Below, piece after piece: positions 27,162 through 36,448 of a stretch of DNA of 64,000 nucleotides. The stretch spans positions 1-64,000 of the forward strand of contig DMCY01000068.1 in the NCBI GenBank assembly GCA_003451675.1. The letters are read 5' to 3'. The notes below the pieces were generated by a model. It searched no databases, was not told the DNA's origin, and saw only the letters and a list, made by a program, of their open reading frames with translations. Source of the stretch: Candidatus Atribacteria bacterium (GTDB taxonomy: Bacteria > Atribacterota > JS1 > SB-45 > 34-128). Both the position numbers and the translations under genes were made by a program. Each line of letters starts with the position of its first letter. The stretch's first letter is position 1.

Positions 27162-28379
27162 GTGACAGAAATTATAAAATTATTAGCAGTAATTGCAGTA
27201 ATTATTCTCTTGATAAAAAAGAAATGGAATTTAGAATATGTTATGCTGTTGGCTTCCCTATTAATAGGAGTGTTTTTTAATTTAAGCCCGATTCAAATAG
27301 GGAATAATTTTGTTTTGGGCTTGATTGACCCGACTACTTTAAATTTAATCGGGATAGTTGTACTGGTTTATGTTCTAAGCGGTGTTTTAAGAAAGGTAGA
27401 AAGCTTAAGAGATTTAGCTGATTCCCTTCAGGGGCTGGTTAAAGATTATAGGCTTATATTGGCTTTTATCCCGGCTTTATTAGGTTTGATTCCTATGCCT
27501 GCCGGGGCGATGTTTTCTGCTCCTATGGTTAAAGAGGTAGGAGGCCGGGTAGGACTCACCCCCGAAGAGGAGACCTTTGTAAATTATTGGTTTCGTCACA
27601 TTTGGGAATTTGTCTGGCCTCTATTTCCGGGTATTATATTATTTACCGGCTTGTTAAAGGTAGAAATTCGAGAAGTTATCCTGGTTCAAATTCCCTTGAC
27701 CGTTACAGCGGTAATAGTAGGCTTTATTTGGGAATATAAAAACTTAAAAAAAGACAACGGCATTATAAGCAAAAAGGACATTTTTCTCAATTTAAAAAAA
27801 TTCTTTTTGGGCGTCTGGCCTATTCTGTTTATTATAATTTTAGTGCTGGGGGTTAAAATAGACCTACTACTTTCTTTAGTAATAGTGATTTTGTTATTAC
27901 TTTTTATAAATATTAAAAAATTAACCCTAAGAATAATAAAGGAAATTATTAGAGATGATATAGACTTAAGTGTGGTGATTTTAATCGCCAGTATTATGAT
28001 TTTTAAAAGAACACTCCAGGTTTCGGGAGGGGTAGAGATAATCCCGGAGGTATTTACTAAATTAGGAATTCACCCTTTTATTGTTTTATTTATTATTCCT
28101 TTTTTTATCGGGATGATGACCGGCCTAACTCCTGCAGCAGTAGGGATAGGTTTACCGGTTCTTCTACCAATAATTGTTCAAGGAGAACCAAATCTATATT
28201 ATGCTATGTTAGCCTTTACCGGTGGTTTTGTAGGAGTAATGAGTTCTCCTGTGCATCTGTGTTTAGTAGTAACCAGAAATTACTTTAAAGCAGATTTGGG
28301 GAAAATATATAAAATGTTAATCCTGCCTTTAATAATCATTTCTTTGAGCGCTCTCGCTCTGGTAATGGTTCGAGCATAG
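27162..28379 (+). CDS. DUF401-family membrane protein (putative permease)
   Basis: This 405-residue protein has about ten hydrophobic segments and belongs to the DUF401 group of permease-like proteins. Recognisable blocks are LLGLIPMPAGAMFSAPMV near residue 106, a central NYWFRHIWEFVWPLFPGIIL and a late MMTGLTPAAVGIGLPVLLPI with SPVHLCLVVTRNYF. The repeated helix-break motifs resemble ion transporter/CitM-like folds. The substrate is unknown. It starts at GTG and lies 31 bases after the Asp23 gene, probably in one operon with amaP and the HD gene. Confidence 0.8.
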   Translation: MTEIIKLLAVIAVIILLIKKKWNLEYVMLLASLLIGVFFNLSPIQIGNNFVLGLIDPTTLNLIGIVVLVYVLSGVLRKVESLRDLADSLQGLVKDYRLILAFIPALLGLIPMPAGAMFSAPMVKEVGGRVGLTPEEETFVNYWFRHIWEFVWPLFPGIILFTGLLKVEIREVILVQIPLTVTAVIVGFIWEYKNLKKDNGIISKKDIFLNLKKFFLGVWPILFIIILVLGVKIDLLLSLVIVILLLLFINIKKLTLRIIKEIIRDDIDLSVVILIASIMIFKRTLQVSGGVEIIPEVFTKLGIHPFIVLFIIPFFIGMMTGLTPAAVGIGLPVLLPIIVQGEPNLYYAMLAFTGGFVGVMSSPVHLCLVVTRNYFKADLGKIYKMLILPLIIISLSALALVMVRA

Positions 28380-28432
28380 TTAAGAAGTATCTATAAAGAT
28401 TACACAGATTATAGACGAAGGGGGGAGCGAAA

Positions 28433-29236
28433 ATGAGAAAGTCACCCAAAGAGATAGAGATAGAAAATAAAATATTGGCAATGTTGAGCGGGAAACCGGC
28501 TCTAGCTGCTTCTTTTGTTTTTAATGATCAAGAAGCACAATCCTTACAGAATTATGCCAATGTAGTTTCCATAAAAAGGTTAGGTTATAATGATCACGGA
28601 CCGGTACATATGCGAAAAACCGCCCAAAATGCTTTAATCATGTTTGATATTTTAAGTAAAGCAGGAATTAAATTTAGTATAGAAGAAGAAAAGATTGGCA
28701 CTGCAGAAGACAGTAAAGTGGCGGTATTGATATCATCTTTGTTACACGATGTTGGTATGTCGGTAAACCGAGACAATCATGAAGTTTTAGGGGTTATTCT
28801 GGCTATGCCGATTATTGAAAGGACATTAAGCAAGGTTTTTGCTGAGGACATAGAAAAGAAGACCATAATTCGTTCATTAATTGTTGAAGGTATTGCAGGA
28901 CATATGGCTACACAGGCTATCCATTCCTTGGAAGCCGGGTTGGTATCAATCGGAGACGGGTGTGATATGGAAAAAGGTAGGGCACGGATAATTTTTCTCT
29001 TATCACGCACTCCTAAAGTAGGAGATATTCACAAGTATTCGGCTAATTCCATCCAAAACGTAGAAATTGTGAAAGGGGAAGAGAAGCCGATTAGAATAAT
29101 TGTAGAGATGACTGAGTCGGTCGGTTTTTTCCAGATAGAAGAAGTCCTCTTTCCTAAGATTTTATCTAATCCGGTAAAACCCTACATAGAGCTTTATGGC
29201 AGAGTAATAGGAGAAGAAATGCGACGCTATCTGTAA
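28433..29236 (+). CDS. HD-domain phosphohydrolase
   Basis: This 267-residue HD-superfamily protein shows NDHGPVHMRKTAQNAL near residue 53, the HD pair in SSLLHDVGMSVNRDNHE near 102 and EGIAGHMATQAIHSLEA near 152. The spaced histidines and aspartates match metal-dependent phosphohydrolases such as nucleotidases. No receiver, PAS or other sensory domain is fused, and the GYP motif of cyclic-di-GMP phosphodiesterases is absent. The substrate is unknown. GGGGGAG precedes the ATG, and the gene follows the DUF401 gene by 53 bases. Confidence 0.82.
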   Translation: MRKSPKEIEIENKILAMLSGKPALAASFVFNDQEAQSLQNYANVVSIKRLGYNDHGPVHMRKTAQNALIMFDILSKAGIKFSIEEEKIGTAEDSKVAVLISSLLHDVGMSVNRDNHEVLGVILAMPIIERTLSKVFAEDIEKKTIIRSLIVEGIAGHMATQAIHSLEAGLVSIGDGCDMEKGRARIIFLLSRTPKVGDIHKYSANSIQNVEIVKGEEKPIRIIVEMTESVGFFQIEEVLFPKILSNPVKPYIELYGRVIGEEMRRYL

Positions 29237-29677
29237 GGAATAGCATAGAGCGTATAGCGTTTAGCGTGTAGAAAAATTAGTAAATAGTATGTAGATATAG
29301 CTTATAGCAAGTACGTATCTCGTTTAGGATTGGTTAATTGGTTAGCTAGTTACAAGATTAAGATACGAGATAAAACTTTGGAATACGTTCTCGGATGTCT
29401 TTTAGTTAAGGTTCGATTCATCGAACCCGCCTTAAAAATTACCAAATAACCCGGGGCGGATAAATTCTGCCCCCTACAAAAAACTTAAAAATATATACAG
29501 AATTTTTATCATAATATGGTTTTGCGTTTTTTGAATTCTAATTTTTTTCGCACGATCTGCAATACGATATACTGATCACTATTCAATAATGACTAATTTA
29601 ATTAGTAAATTGGGCAATTGGCTAATCGGTGAATTAATAAACCAGTTAACTAACTAACTAATTATTATGGTGAGAAT
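29237..29677. repeat. Repeat-rich spacer before thrC
   Basis: No gene is seen in 441 bases. It contains GCGTATAGCGTTTAGCG (29247-29265), a GTATCTCG word, GGTTAATTGGTTAGCTAG (29331-29348), then an inverted copy of the 5210-5631 palindromes: GGTTCGATTCATCGAACCC (29410-29428) and CCGGGGCGGATAAATTCTGC (29451-29470). The last part is ACTAACTAACTAATTATT before the thrC ribosome binding site. Confidence 0.7.
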
Positions 29678-31171
29678 ATGGAAGAAAAAAACCTTTATTA
29701 CCAGAGTACCCGAGGGGACAAGAAGAGAGTCTTATCCACAGAGGCAATTATTAAAGGTATTGCCAATGATGGAGGATTATTTGTCCCCGAGAGCATTCCT
29801 CAGGCAGACAAGTATATATATAAATTAAAAAGTATTGATTATAAAGAATTAGCCTTTTTGATAATGAAGGGATTTTTTACTGATTATTATCAAGACGAGC
29901 TAAAAGATTGTATAAACAAAGCCTATGATAATAAATTTGATACCGAGATTATTGCTCCCTTAAGCAAAAAGATGGGAGTATATTTTTTAGAGCTTTATCA
30001 TGGCCCAACCCTGGCTTTTAAGGATATGGCTTTGTCCCTGCTCCCGCATCTTTTAAAAAAAGCTGCCCAGAAATTAAATCTTAGCCAGGAAATAGTTATT
30101 TTAACCGCTACTTCCGGTGATACTGGGAAAGCTGCCCTTCAAGGTTTTGCTAATGTAGAAGGGACCAAAATAATAGTATTTTTCCCTTATAAAGGGGTCA
30201 GCAAGATACAAGAAAGACAGATGCTCACCCAGGAAGGGGCGAACACTTACGTGGTAGACGTAAAAGGAAATTTTGATGATGCCCAGAGAGGGGTAAAGGA
30301 AATATTTGAAGACCCGGTCTTTAATAAAAAGATAAAAGAGAAGAACTATATCTTTTCTTCGGCAAATTCTATAAACATAGGTCGCCTAATTCCCCAAATA
30401 GTATATTACTTTTATGCTTATTTGAATATGTTAGGCGAAGGCGAAATCAAGAACAGTGAAAAGATAAATGTTGCTGTTCCTACCGGTAACTTCGGAGATA
30501 TTTTAGCCGCCTATTATGCCAAAGAGATGGGATTGCCGGTGAATAAATTAATCTGTGCTTCCAATGAAAATAAGGTATTAGCAGATTTTTTTAATACCGG
30601 AGTCTACGATAAACGGAGAAAATTAGTAATGACCATTTCTCCTTCGATGGATATCCTGGTATCCAGTAATCTGGAAAGATTGCTATGGGCGATAAGCGAA
30701 AGGGATGCTAAACAGGTAAAAAGGTTATTAAACTCTTTAAGGGAGAAGGGCTTTTATCGGATAAAACCCGCAATGAAGAAAAAATTAAAGGATTTTTATG
30801 GCGGATTTGCCCCCCAGGAGGAATCTCGTCAATGCATAAAAGAGATATTCGAGAAGTCAAAATATTTGATCGATCCCCATACCGCAGTAGCTTACGCAGT
30901 ATATAAAAAATATATCAAAGAAACCGGGGATAAGACCAAGACAGTTATTGTGGCCACGGCCAGTCCTTTTAAATTTACTAAAAGCGTGATGGAGTCAATA
31001 GATAGCCGGTACAGAAAATCTGACGATTTTGAATTAATAGAGAAGATGTCTGATTTAGCCCAAATTTCCATTCCGCCGGGGATTAGGGATATTAGGGAAA
31101 GGCCTATTCGGCATAAAATGGTTTGCGGAAAAGAGGAAATGAGGGTAAAGATAGCAGAGATTCTAGATTAG
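29678..31171 (+). CDS. thrC: Threonine synthase
   Basis: ThrC is a PLP enzyme converting phosphohomoserine to threonine. At 497 residues it is the long fold-type II form (like Escherichia coli/yeast ThrC). It starts YYQSTRGDKKRVLSTEAI, has the PLP lysine in HGPTLAFKDMALSL near residue 113, the phosphate-binding TATSGDTGKAALQGF, FPYKGVSKIQERQM and PTGNFGDILAAYYAK near 265. It lies 22 kb from hom-thrB, so threonine genes are split on either side of the origin. No T-box was recognised upstream. Confidence 0.95.
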   Translation: MEEKNLYYQSTRGDKKRVLSTEAIIKGIANDGGLFVPESIPQADKYIYKLKSIDYKELAFLIMKGFFTDYYQDELKDCINKAYDNKFDTEIIAPLSKKMGVYFLELYHGPTLAFKDMALSLLPHLLKKAAQKLNLSQEIVILTATSGDTGKAALQGFANVEGTKIIVFFPYKGVSKIQERQMLTQEGANTYVVDVKGNFDDAQRGVKEIFEDPVFNKKIKEKNYIFSSANSINIGRLIPQIVYYFYAYLNMLGEGEIKNSEKINVAVPTGNFGDILAAYYAKEMGLPVNKLICASNENKVLADFFNTGVYDKRRKLVMTISPSMDILVSSNLERLLWAISERDAKQVKRLLNSLREKGFYRIKPAMKKKLKDFYGGFAPQEESRQCIKEIFEKSKYLIDPHTAVAYAVYKKYIKETGDKTKTVIVATASPFKFTKSVMESIDSRYRKSDDFELIEKMSDLAQISIPPGIRDIRERPIRHKMVCGKEEMRVKIAEILD

Positions 31172-31542
31172 TTAATTAGTTAATTGGTTAGCTGGTTAAG
31201 AAATACAAGAGAGAAAAAGTAGAGGCGTATTGTATACGCTCCTAACGATATGCATAAAACTGTAGGACAGGCGTCCCCCCGTTTTCACGAGGGCAGGCCC
31301 GCCTGTCTCTGAATTAAGGTAGGGGTTCGATTCATCGAACCCGCTAATAAATACTAATTTTTGTCATTGCGAGGAGCTTTAGCGACGAAGCAATCTCAAA
31401 TGGGGATTGCCGCGCTCTGATAAATCAGAGCTCGCAATGACATAGAATAAAACAGACTGATAACCGAAAACTGTCACTGAAAACTTGTATTTAATACTAA
31501 CAACTATCCACTAACAACTAATTCATAGAAAGGAAAATTAAG
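31172..31542. repeat. Repeat-rich spacer after thrC
   Basis: No gene is seen in 371 bases. It holds GTTAATTAGTTAATTGGTTAG, GGACAGGCG...CGCCTGTC (31264-31308), GGGGTTCGATTCATCGAACC (31322-31341) and GTCATTGCGAGGAGCTTTAG through GCTCGCAATGACA (31372-31442), a long inverted repeat with TGACATTGCGAG-like ends. ATACTAACAACTATCCAC precedes the next gene. Confidence 0.75.
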
Positions 31543-33201
31543 ATGAAAATATCTTTTTTAGGTGCTACCAAAATAGTTACCGGTTCTAACTTTTTAGTTA
31601 AAACTAAAAATACTAAATTTTTAATAGATTGCGGACTCTTTCAAGGAAGTAAATCAATTAACAGGATGAATTACGAACCTTTCAGCTTTAACACTGAAGA
31701 GATTGATTTTATGGTTCTGTCTCATGCTCATATGGATCACAGCGGAAGAATACCCAAACTAATAAAGGAAGGTTTCAAGGGGAACATATACACTACTAAG
31801 GCAACTGCTGATCTATGTTCTATTATGCTTCCCGACAGTGGACACATTCAAGAGATGGAGAATGAATGGGACAATCGGAAGAGAAGAAGGTCAGGAGGAA
31901 AGTTAAGGGAACCTCTTTATACCGTGAAAGAGGCGGAAGAAAGTTTAAGATATTTTACACCGGTTTTATATGACCAAAAAATAGAACTAAACGAAAAAGT
32001 TACTTTAAGATTTAGAGATGCAGGTCATATATTAGGGTCCTCCATAATTGAGTTGTGGATAAAAGAAGATAATAAGGAGACTAAGTTAGTATTTTCGGGA
32101 GATTTAGGAAGGCGAGATAGACCAATTTTAAGAGACCCTTCTCTTATCGATGAAGCAGATTATCTGATTGTAGAATCGACTTATGGGAATAAACTGCATC
32201 ACCCTTCAGAAGATGATGCTAAAGAACTAATCTCTATTATAAATACTACTGTAAAAAGAGGCGGGAATGTAGTAATTCCTTCTTTTGCCATAGAAAGAGC
32301 CCAGGATATAATCTATGAGTTGAATAAATATTATACAGAATATATTAAAACTGAAGACCAGAATTTTTTAAGTGTCCCGGTCTATGTAGATAGCCCGCTA
32401 ACTGTATCGGCGACAGAGATATTTTTGAGAAATCCGGACTGTTTTGATGAAGATACCTTAAAACTTATAAATATAGGGAATAACCCTTTGGATTTTCGTA
32501 ATTTAAAGTTTACTCGTACTGCAGAAGAATCTAAGCAGATAAATTTTTCCAAAGAAAGTAAAGTGATAATTTCAGCCAGCGGGATGTGTACTGCCGGAAG
32601 AATAAAACATCATCTAAAACATAATCTATGGAGAAAAGAATCCAGCATCGTATTTGTCGGCTATCAAGCTAATGGTACTTTAGGCAGAAGGATAAAAGAA
32701 GGCGAGAAAGTGGTCAAAATTTTTGGGGAAGAAATCCAGGTAAATGCTAAAATATGCTCTTTGGAGGGTTTTTCGGGACATGCCGACAGAGAAGGAATAA
32801 TACGGTGGATAAAAAGTTTTAAAAATAGACCCAAAAAAATATTTGTGGTTCATGGAGAAGAGGAAGCAACTGAAGAAATTTCCAGAAAAATTGAAGAGGA
32901 ATTAAAAATTAAGACTCATATCCCAGAATTAGGAGAGACTTTATCTATTGAAGGAGAAAGCGTTTTACCTGGAGGAAGATTAGAGATAGATAGAAGAAGC
33001 AAAGAACTCAGAGAGATAGAGGAGAATATAGAAAAATTGAAATCAATATTCTGGCCAACATTTCAGAGATTAGGATACATGGATAATGGTAGTGCTGATA
33101 GCGAGAAATTAAACAATATTAAAAATAAATTAATTGAGGTACAAAAAAATATATTGGATTTAAATATGCTGCTTGCTGAGAGCAAAAAAATAAAAAGTTA
33201 A
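31543..33201 (+). CDS. Beta-CASP metallo-beta-lactamase nuclease
   Basis: This 552-residue protein is a CPSF73/Ysh1-like beta-CASP nuclease, probably acting on RNA. Zinc ligands lie in LSHAHMDHSGRIP near residue 66 (HxHxDH), DAGHILGSS near 161 and FSGDLGRRDRPIL near 184. The beta-CASP part has IPSFAIERAQDI and SASGMCTAGRIKHHL, and the C-terminal RMMBL has GFSGHADREGIIRWI. About 80 extra C-terminal residues are helical and charged. It has no KH domain, unlike archaeal aCPSF1. The ATG follows GAAAGGA. Confidence 0.92.
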   Translation: MKISFLGATKIVTGSNFLVKTKNTKFLIDCGLFQGSKSINRMNYEPFSFNTEEIDFMVLSHAHMDHSGRIPKLIKEGFKGNIYTTKATADLCSIMLPDSGHIQEMENEWDNRKRRRSGGKLREPLYTVKEAEESLRYFTPVLYDQKIELNEKVTLRFRDAGHILGSSIIELWIKEDNKETKLVFSGDLGRRDRPILRDPSLIDEADYLIVESTYGNKLHHPSEDDAKELISIINTTVKRGGNVVIPSFAIERAQDIIYELNKYYTEYIKTEDQNFLSVPVYVDSPLTVSATEIFLRNPDCFDEDTLKLINIGNNPLDFRNLKFTRTAEESKQINFSKESKVIISASGMCTAGRIKHHLKHNLWRKESSIVFVGYQANGTLGRRIKEGEKVVKIFGEEIQVNAKICSLEGFSGHADREGIIRWIKSFKNRPKKIFVVHGEEEATEEISRKIEEELKIKTHIPELGETLSIEGESVLPGGRLEIDRRSKELREIEENIEKLKSIFWPTFQRLGYMDNGSADSEKLNNIKNKLIEVQKNILDLNMLLAESKKIKS

Positions 33202-33212
33202 ATTTAAATCAG

Positions 33213-33252
33213 AAAGTGGGCTCTAACTAAATCTAAGTTTAGAGCCCACTTT
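33213..33252. terminator. Bidirectional terminator
   Basis: A perfect 14-bp stem (AAAGTGGGCTCTAA with TTAGAGCCCACTTT) and 12-base loop sit between the convergent beta-CASP gene and hsp20, with T-rich flanks on both strands. Confidence 0.88.
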
Positions 33253-33292
33253 TATGTTAAAGTTAAGGGAGTGAATTAGTTGTAATTTCTCA

Positions 33293-33745
33293 CTATTCTG
33301 GTTTAATTTCTATCTCTTTTGGCTTAACTTCTTCAACTTTAGGGAGAACAATCTCTAATACCCCGTTTTTGTAAGAAGCCTTTGCTTTGGTTTTATCCAC
33401 TTCTACTGGGAGGGCAATAGTTCTGGAATAACTTCCAAAAGCCCTTTCACAGCAATAATAGTCTTCTTTTTTAGTTTCTTTCTCTTCTTTTCTTTCTCCC
33501 CGGATAGTTAGAGTATTTTCACTTATAGTGATCTTTACGTCTTTTTTGTCTACTCCTGGAAGTTCAGCCTTGACCACGATGTTGTCTTTTTTGTCGATTA
33601 CGTCAACCGACGGAGACCATTCCCCTCCTTCTAACCACCTTTTTCTTAAACGCCGGCTCTGAGGCATGATCTCAAAATCAAAGAATTCATCAAAAAGATT
33701 TCTTAAGTGTCTTGTTTCTTTTGGTTCCCATGGTACTAACGCCAT
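33293..33745 (-). CDS. Small heat shock protein, Hsp20 family
   Basis: Hsp20 proteins are ATP-independent holdases. The protein has 150 residues from the ATG at 33745, preceded by an excellent GGAGGTGAT. It starts ALVPWEPKETRHLRNLFDEFF, and its alpha-crystallin domain runs from about residue 45: WSPSVDVIDKKDNIVVKAEL, LPGVDKKDVKITIS and ASYKNGVLEIVLPK. A short IEIKP tail may act as the usual IxI motif. It is 76 bases downstream of thioredoxin copy A and likely co-transcribed with marR-trx. Confidence 0.95.
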   Translation of the reverse strand: MALVPWEPKETRHLRNLFDEFFDFEIMPQSRRLRKRWLEGGEWSPSVDVIDKKDNIVVKAELPGVDKKDVKITISENTLTIRGERKEEKETKKEDYYCCERAFGSYSRTIALPVEVDKTKAKASYKNGVLEIVLPKVEEVKPKEIEIKPE

Positions 33746-33821
33746 AATATCACCTCCCAAAATTTAATTTTAATTTTTTATTCTTGGTTTTTACCACTCC
33801 CTTAACCGGGTTGAGCTAAAG

Positions 33822-34157
33822 TTAAAGAATAGGATTGAGTTTTTCTTGTAACTTTTCTTTGGGCATTACTCCTACGGTACGGCCAACTTCCCTGCCTTCC
33901 TTAAAGACGATTAAAGTAGGTATCCCCTGGATGCCATATTGAGCTGCAATATTCTGGTTCTCATCGGTATTTAGTTTACATATTTTAAGTTTACCTGCAT
34001 TCTCTTCCGCTAATTTTTCAATAATCGGTGCTAACATCCGGCAAGGCATACACCAGGGTGCCCAAAAATCTACCAATACCGGGATGGTAGATTCCAAAAC
34101 CTCCTGCTTGAAATTATTTCCATTTACCTCTACTTCTAGCGATTGCTTATTTTCCAT
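33822..34157 (-). CDS. trx: Thioredoxin, copy A
   Basis: This is a 111-residue thioredoxin with VDFWAPWCMPCRMLAPIIE (active site WCMPC) and YGIQGIPTLIVF with the cis-proline. It lacks other domains. The gene follows marR copy A by 20 bases in an operon and is followed by hsp20. Copy B (39543-39878) is about 75 percent identical by eye but has WCMSC, so the two probably differ in redox properties. The N-terminal LEVEVNGNNFKQEVLES resembles anaerobe thioredoxins. Confidence 0.94.
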   Translation of the reverse strand: MENKQSLEVEVNGNNFKQEVLESTIPVLVDFWAPWCMPCRMLAPIIEKLAEENAGKLKICKLNTDENQNIAAQYGIQGIPTLIVFKEGREVGRTVGVMPKEKLQEKLNPIL

Positions 34158-34177
34158 CGATTCTTTCCTCCTTTATT

Positions 34178-34597
34178 TTATTCTTGATGAAAAATTTTAA
34201 TAACTAATTCTAAGCTTTCTTTTATTGCATCAAATTCTTTTGTTGATAATTTTTCTCTGATTCTTTTTTCGCAATTATTCCTTTCCCTCTCGATATCATC
34301 TTTAATTTTCGCTCCTTTGGAGGAAAGAGATAAAACGAAAGATCTTCTATCTTCAGGATTCTCCATTCTTAGCAAGTATCCTTTTCTGACTAAGCTATCT
34401 ATTATTCTACTTCCCCTGGAAACAGATAAACCCATTTTTTCAGATAAAACATTACAGGTTAGCCTTTCTGTTGTCTTAATTTCCATAACTGCCCTGTATT
34501 CTGCTAAAGAGATATTGCATAGAGTCCGAATTTGTTCTTCATCTATCAGGCAACCCTTTTTTAATTCGATTATCAGGTCTACTAGTTTTTTCTCCAT
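34178..34597 (-). CDS. MarR-family transcriptional regulator, copy A
   Basis: This 139-residue MarR-type winged-helix regulator has the recognition region NVLSEKMGLSVSRGSRIID and the wing KGYLLRMENPEDRRSF, typical of MarR proteins. ATG at 34597, preceded by AGAGG, is chosen because the upstream in-frame ATG at 34642 would lie upstream of the predicted transcription start. It controls an operon with thioredoxin and hsp20. The palindromes near the promoter suggest autorepression. It has a close paralogue at 39921-40340. Confidence 0.9.
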   Translation of the reverse strand: MEKKLVDLIIELKKGCLIDEEQIRTLCNISLAEYRAVMEIKTTERLTCNVLSEKMGLSVSRGSRIIDSLVRKGYLLRMENPEDRRSFVLSLSSKGAKIKDDIERERNNCEKRIREKLSTKEFDAIKESLELVIKIFHQE

Positions 34598-34621
34598 CTT
34601 ATTATCAACCTCTGTGCTATT

Positions 34622-34670
34622 AGCAATATTTGCTATAAGCAATTATATATGATGAAATTTTATCTGTCAA
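34622..34670 (-). promoter_or_regulatory. Promoter and MarR operator of the marR-trx-hsp20 operon
   Basis: Minus-strand TTGACA (34670-34665) and TATAAT (34647-34642) have a 17-base spacer: both perfect. Two overlapping palindromes cover the start site: TTGCTTATAGCAA (34642-34630) and AGCAAATATTGCT (34634-34622). The same arrangement occurs in the paralogous operon at 40365-40413, so the shared half-sites are likely the MarR operator. Confidence 0.82.
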
Positions 34671-35084
34671 GTACTTTTTTAAAAATTTTTTAAATTTTTT
34701 TAAAAAAAGATTAGCCTTAAAAAAGGGGTGATATTAAAGGAGGTAAACACCAAAGATTTATCTTTGGTATGGCATTATATGCAGCAAGCATGATGTGGTA
34801 AAATAAATAACAGCAATCAATATCGAGTATAAAATACGGTAACAAGTAATATATAATGAGTAATAAGATTAAATTACAGAAATTATAAAAACAGATACTT
34901 ATCACAGGTTATACATTGCATCACATCCTTTGTTGGTTAGTAGTTGCCTGATTAGCTAGTTTAGAAAAAATAATAAGGGTAATTATTTTTTCTAATTACC
35001 CTACCAAAGTTTTCACTAACACATTAATATACTTAAATATTATATCTGAAAATATAGCGAAATTAATATTCTCGGGAGGATAAA
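34671..35084. other. Spacer between marR copy A and the methyltransferase pseudogene
   Basis: No gene is seen. The left part is a run of A and T. The middle has GTAATATATAATGAGTAATAAG and GGTTAGTAGTTGCCTG phrases. The right part has two mutually exclusive perfect hairpins: TAGAAAAAATAAT with ATTATTTTTTCTA (34962-34994) and AGGGTAATTA with TAATTACCCT (34976-35002). Confidence 0.6.
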
Positions 35085-36448
35085 ATGAACGATAAGCCAG
35101 TGCAGTTAGAAGAAAATTATAAGCTTATTATAAATAGCTATTCTCATCAGGGTGAAGGTATAGGCAGGATTGATAATTTTGCCGTCTTTGTGCCCGGGGC
35201 AATTCCTGGGGAAAGAGTAAAGATAAAAATTAAGGAAGTAAAAAAGAGTTTTGCCCGCGGTCGATTAGAAGAAGTTATTTCATCTTCTCCCTATAGAACA
35301 GAGCCCCTCTGCCCCGTTTATTACCTCTGCGGAGGTTGTCATTTGCAGCATATAGCTTATGAAAAACAGTTAGAAATGAAAAAGGAAATAGTAGAGAATG
35401 CTTTGAGCAGGATAGGCAATCAAAATATCAAAGCTTCGCCCACCATAGGAATGAAAGGTCCTTGGCGTTATCGCAATAAAGGCTATTTTCAGGTGAGCCA
35501 GGAAAAAGGGAGGGTGCGATTAGGATTTTATAAAGCAGGCAGTTATGATTTTGTACCGGCCGGCGGATGTGTTCTATTCAGTTTGCAAATTAATAAATTG
35601 GTTGGCTATTTAGAAGACCAATTGAGTTCACAAAAAGTTACCGTTTATAATAGCAAGGCCGGGGAGGGAAATTTAAGGAATGTCTTAATAAGGGAGAGCA
35701 GGAGTACGGCAGAAATAATGATAGTTTTTTTTACTAAAGAATATAATCTTGGTTTTGAGCAAAAGGTTTTAAATGATTTAGTCAGAACATTCCCTCAGGT
35801 GGCCTCTATTTATCAAAATATTAATAGGAGCCCTAAAGCGATTTTGCTGGGAAAAGATTTTAGGCTTTTAAAAGGGGAACCTGACTTGGAAGATGCCATC
35901 GGCCCATTTAAATTTAGAATATCGCCCCGGTCTTTTTTCCAGGTTAATGCGGAGCAGGCGGAAATATTAAATGAAAAAGTATTAGAGTATGCAAATTTAA
36001 GCGGAAAAGAGACGGTTATCGATTCTTATTGCGGAACAGCGGCTATTTCTATCTATGCGGCCAAGCAGGCCAAAAAGGTGTATGGTATCGAAGTAGAAAA
36101 AAGCGCTGTCAGGGATGCTAAAATTAATTGTGAATTAAACGGTATTCCTAATTTAAAATTATTTAGCGGAAAAGAAGAAGAGTGGCTCTATAGATGGAGG
36201 AGAAGCGGCGAAGAAGTTCATCTTATTATAGTGGACCGCCCCGCAAGGGTTGTTCTTTAAAAGTTTTAAAAGGGATTATAAAGGTTAAACCAAAAAAAAT
36301 TATATATATATCCTGTAATCCGGCAACTTTGGCCCGTGATTTAAAATATCTCACCAAAGATAATGATTATAAATTGAAAAAAGTTTTGCCCCTAGATATG
36401 TTTCCTCAGACGGGTCACATAGAATGCATAGCATCCTTAGAAAGGTGA
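35085..36448 (+). pseudogene. RNA uracil-5-methyltransferase (TrmA/RlmD family), frameshifted copy
   Basis: This gene would encode an RlmD/RumA-type enzyme of about 454 residues with an N-terminal TRAM domain and iron-sulfur cysteines in LCPVYYLCGGCHLQ. One base is missing near 36234: GTGGACCGCCCCGCAAGG reads D-R-P-A-R, while the intact copy reads D-P-P-R-K-G. The first frame ends at 36260. The remainder (to 36448), in another frame, holds the nucleophile motif SCNPAT and the MFPQTGHIE base, so the upstream product lacks both. Sequencing error cannot be excluded. The intact paralogue is at 46303-47667. Confidence 0.85.

Noticed and set aside
34598..34642. Longer MarR start (MLIANIAN) for both copies
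   Set aside because: That ATG coincides with the -10 hexamer and lies upstream of the predicted transcription start.
34317..34652. Plus-strand frame over marR copy A (and a similar one at 39865-40347)
   Set aside because: Both copies conserve the frame only because the marR gene on the other strand is conserved; protein reads as low-complexity antisense.
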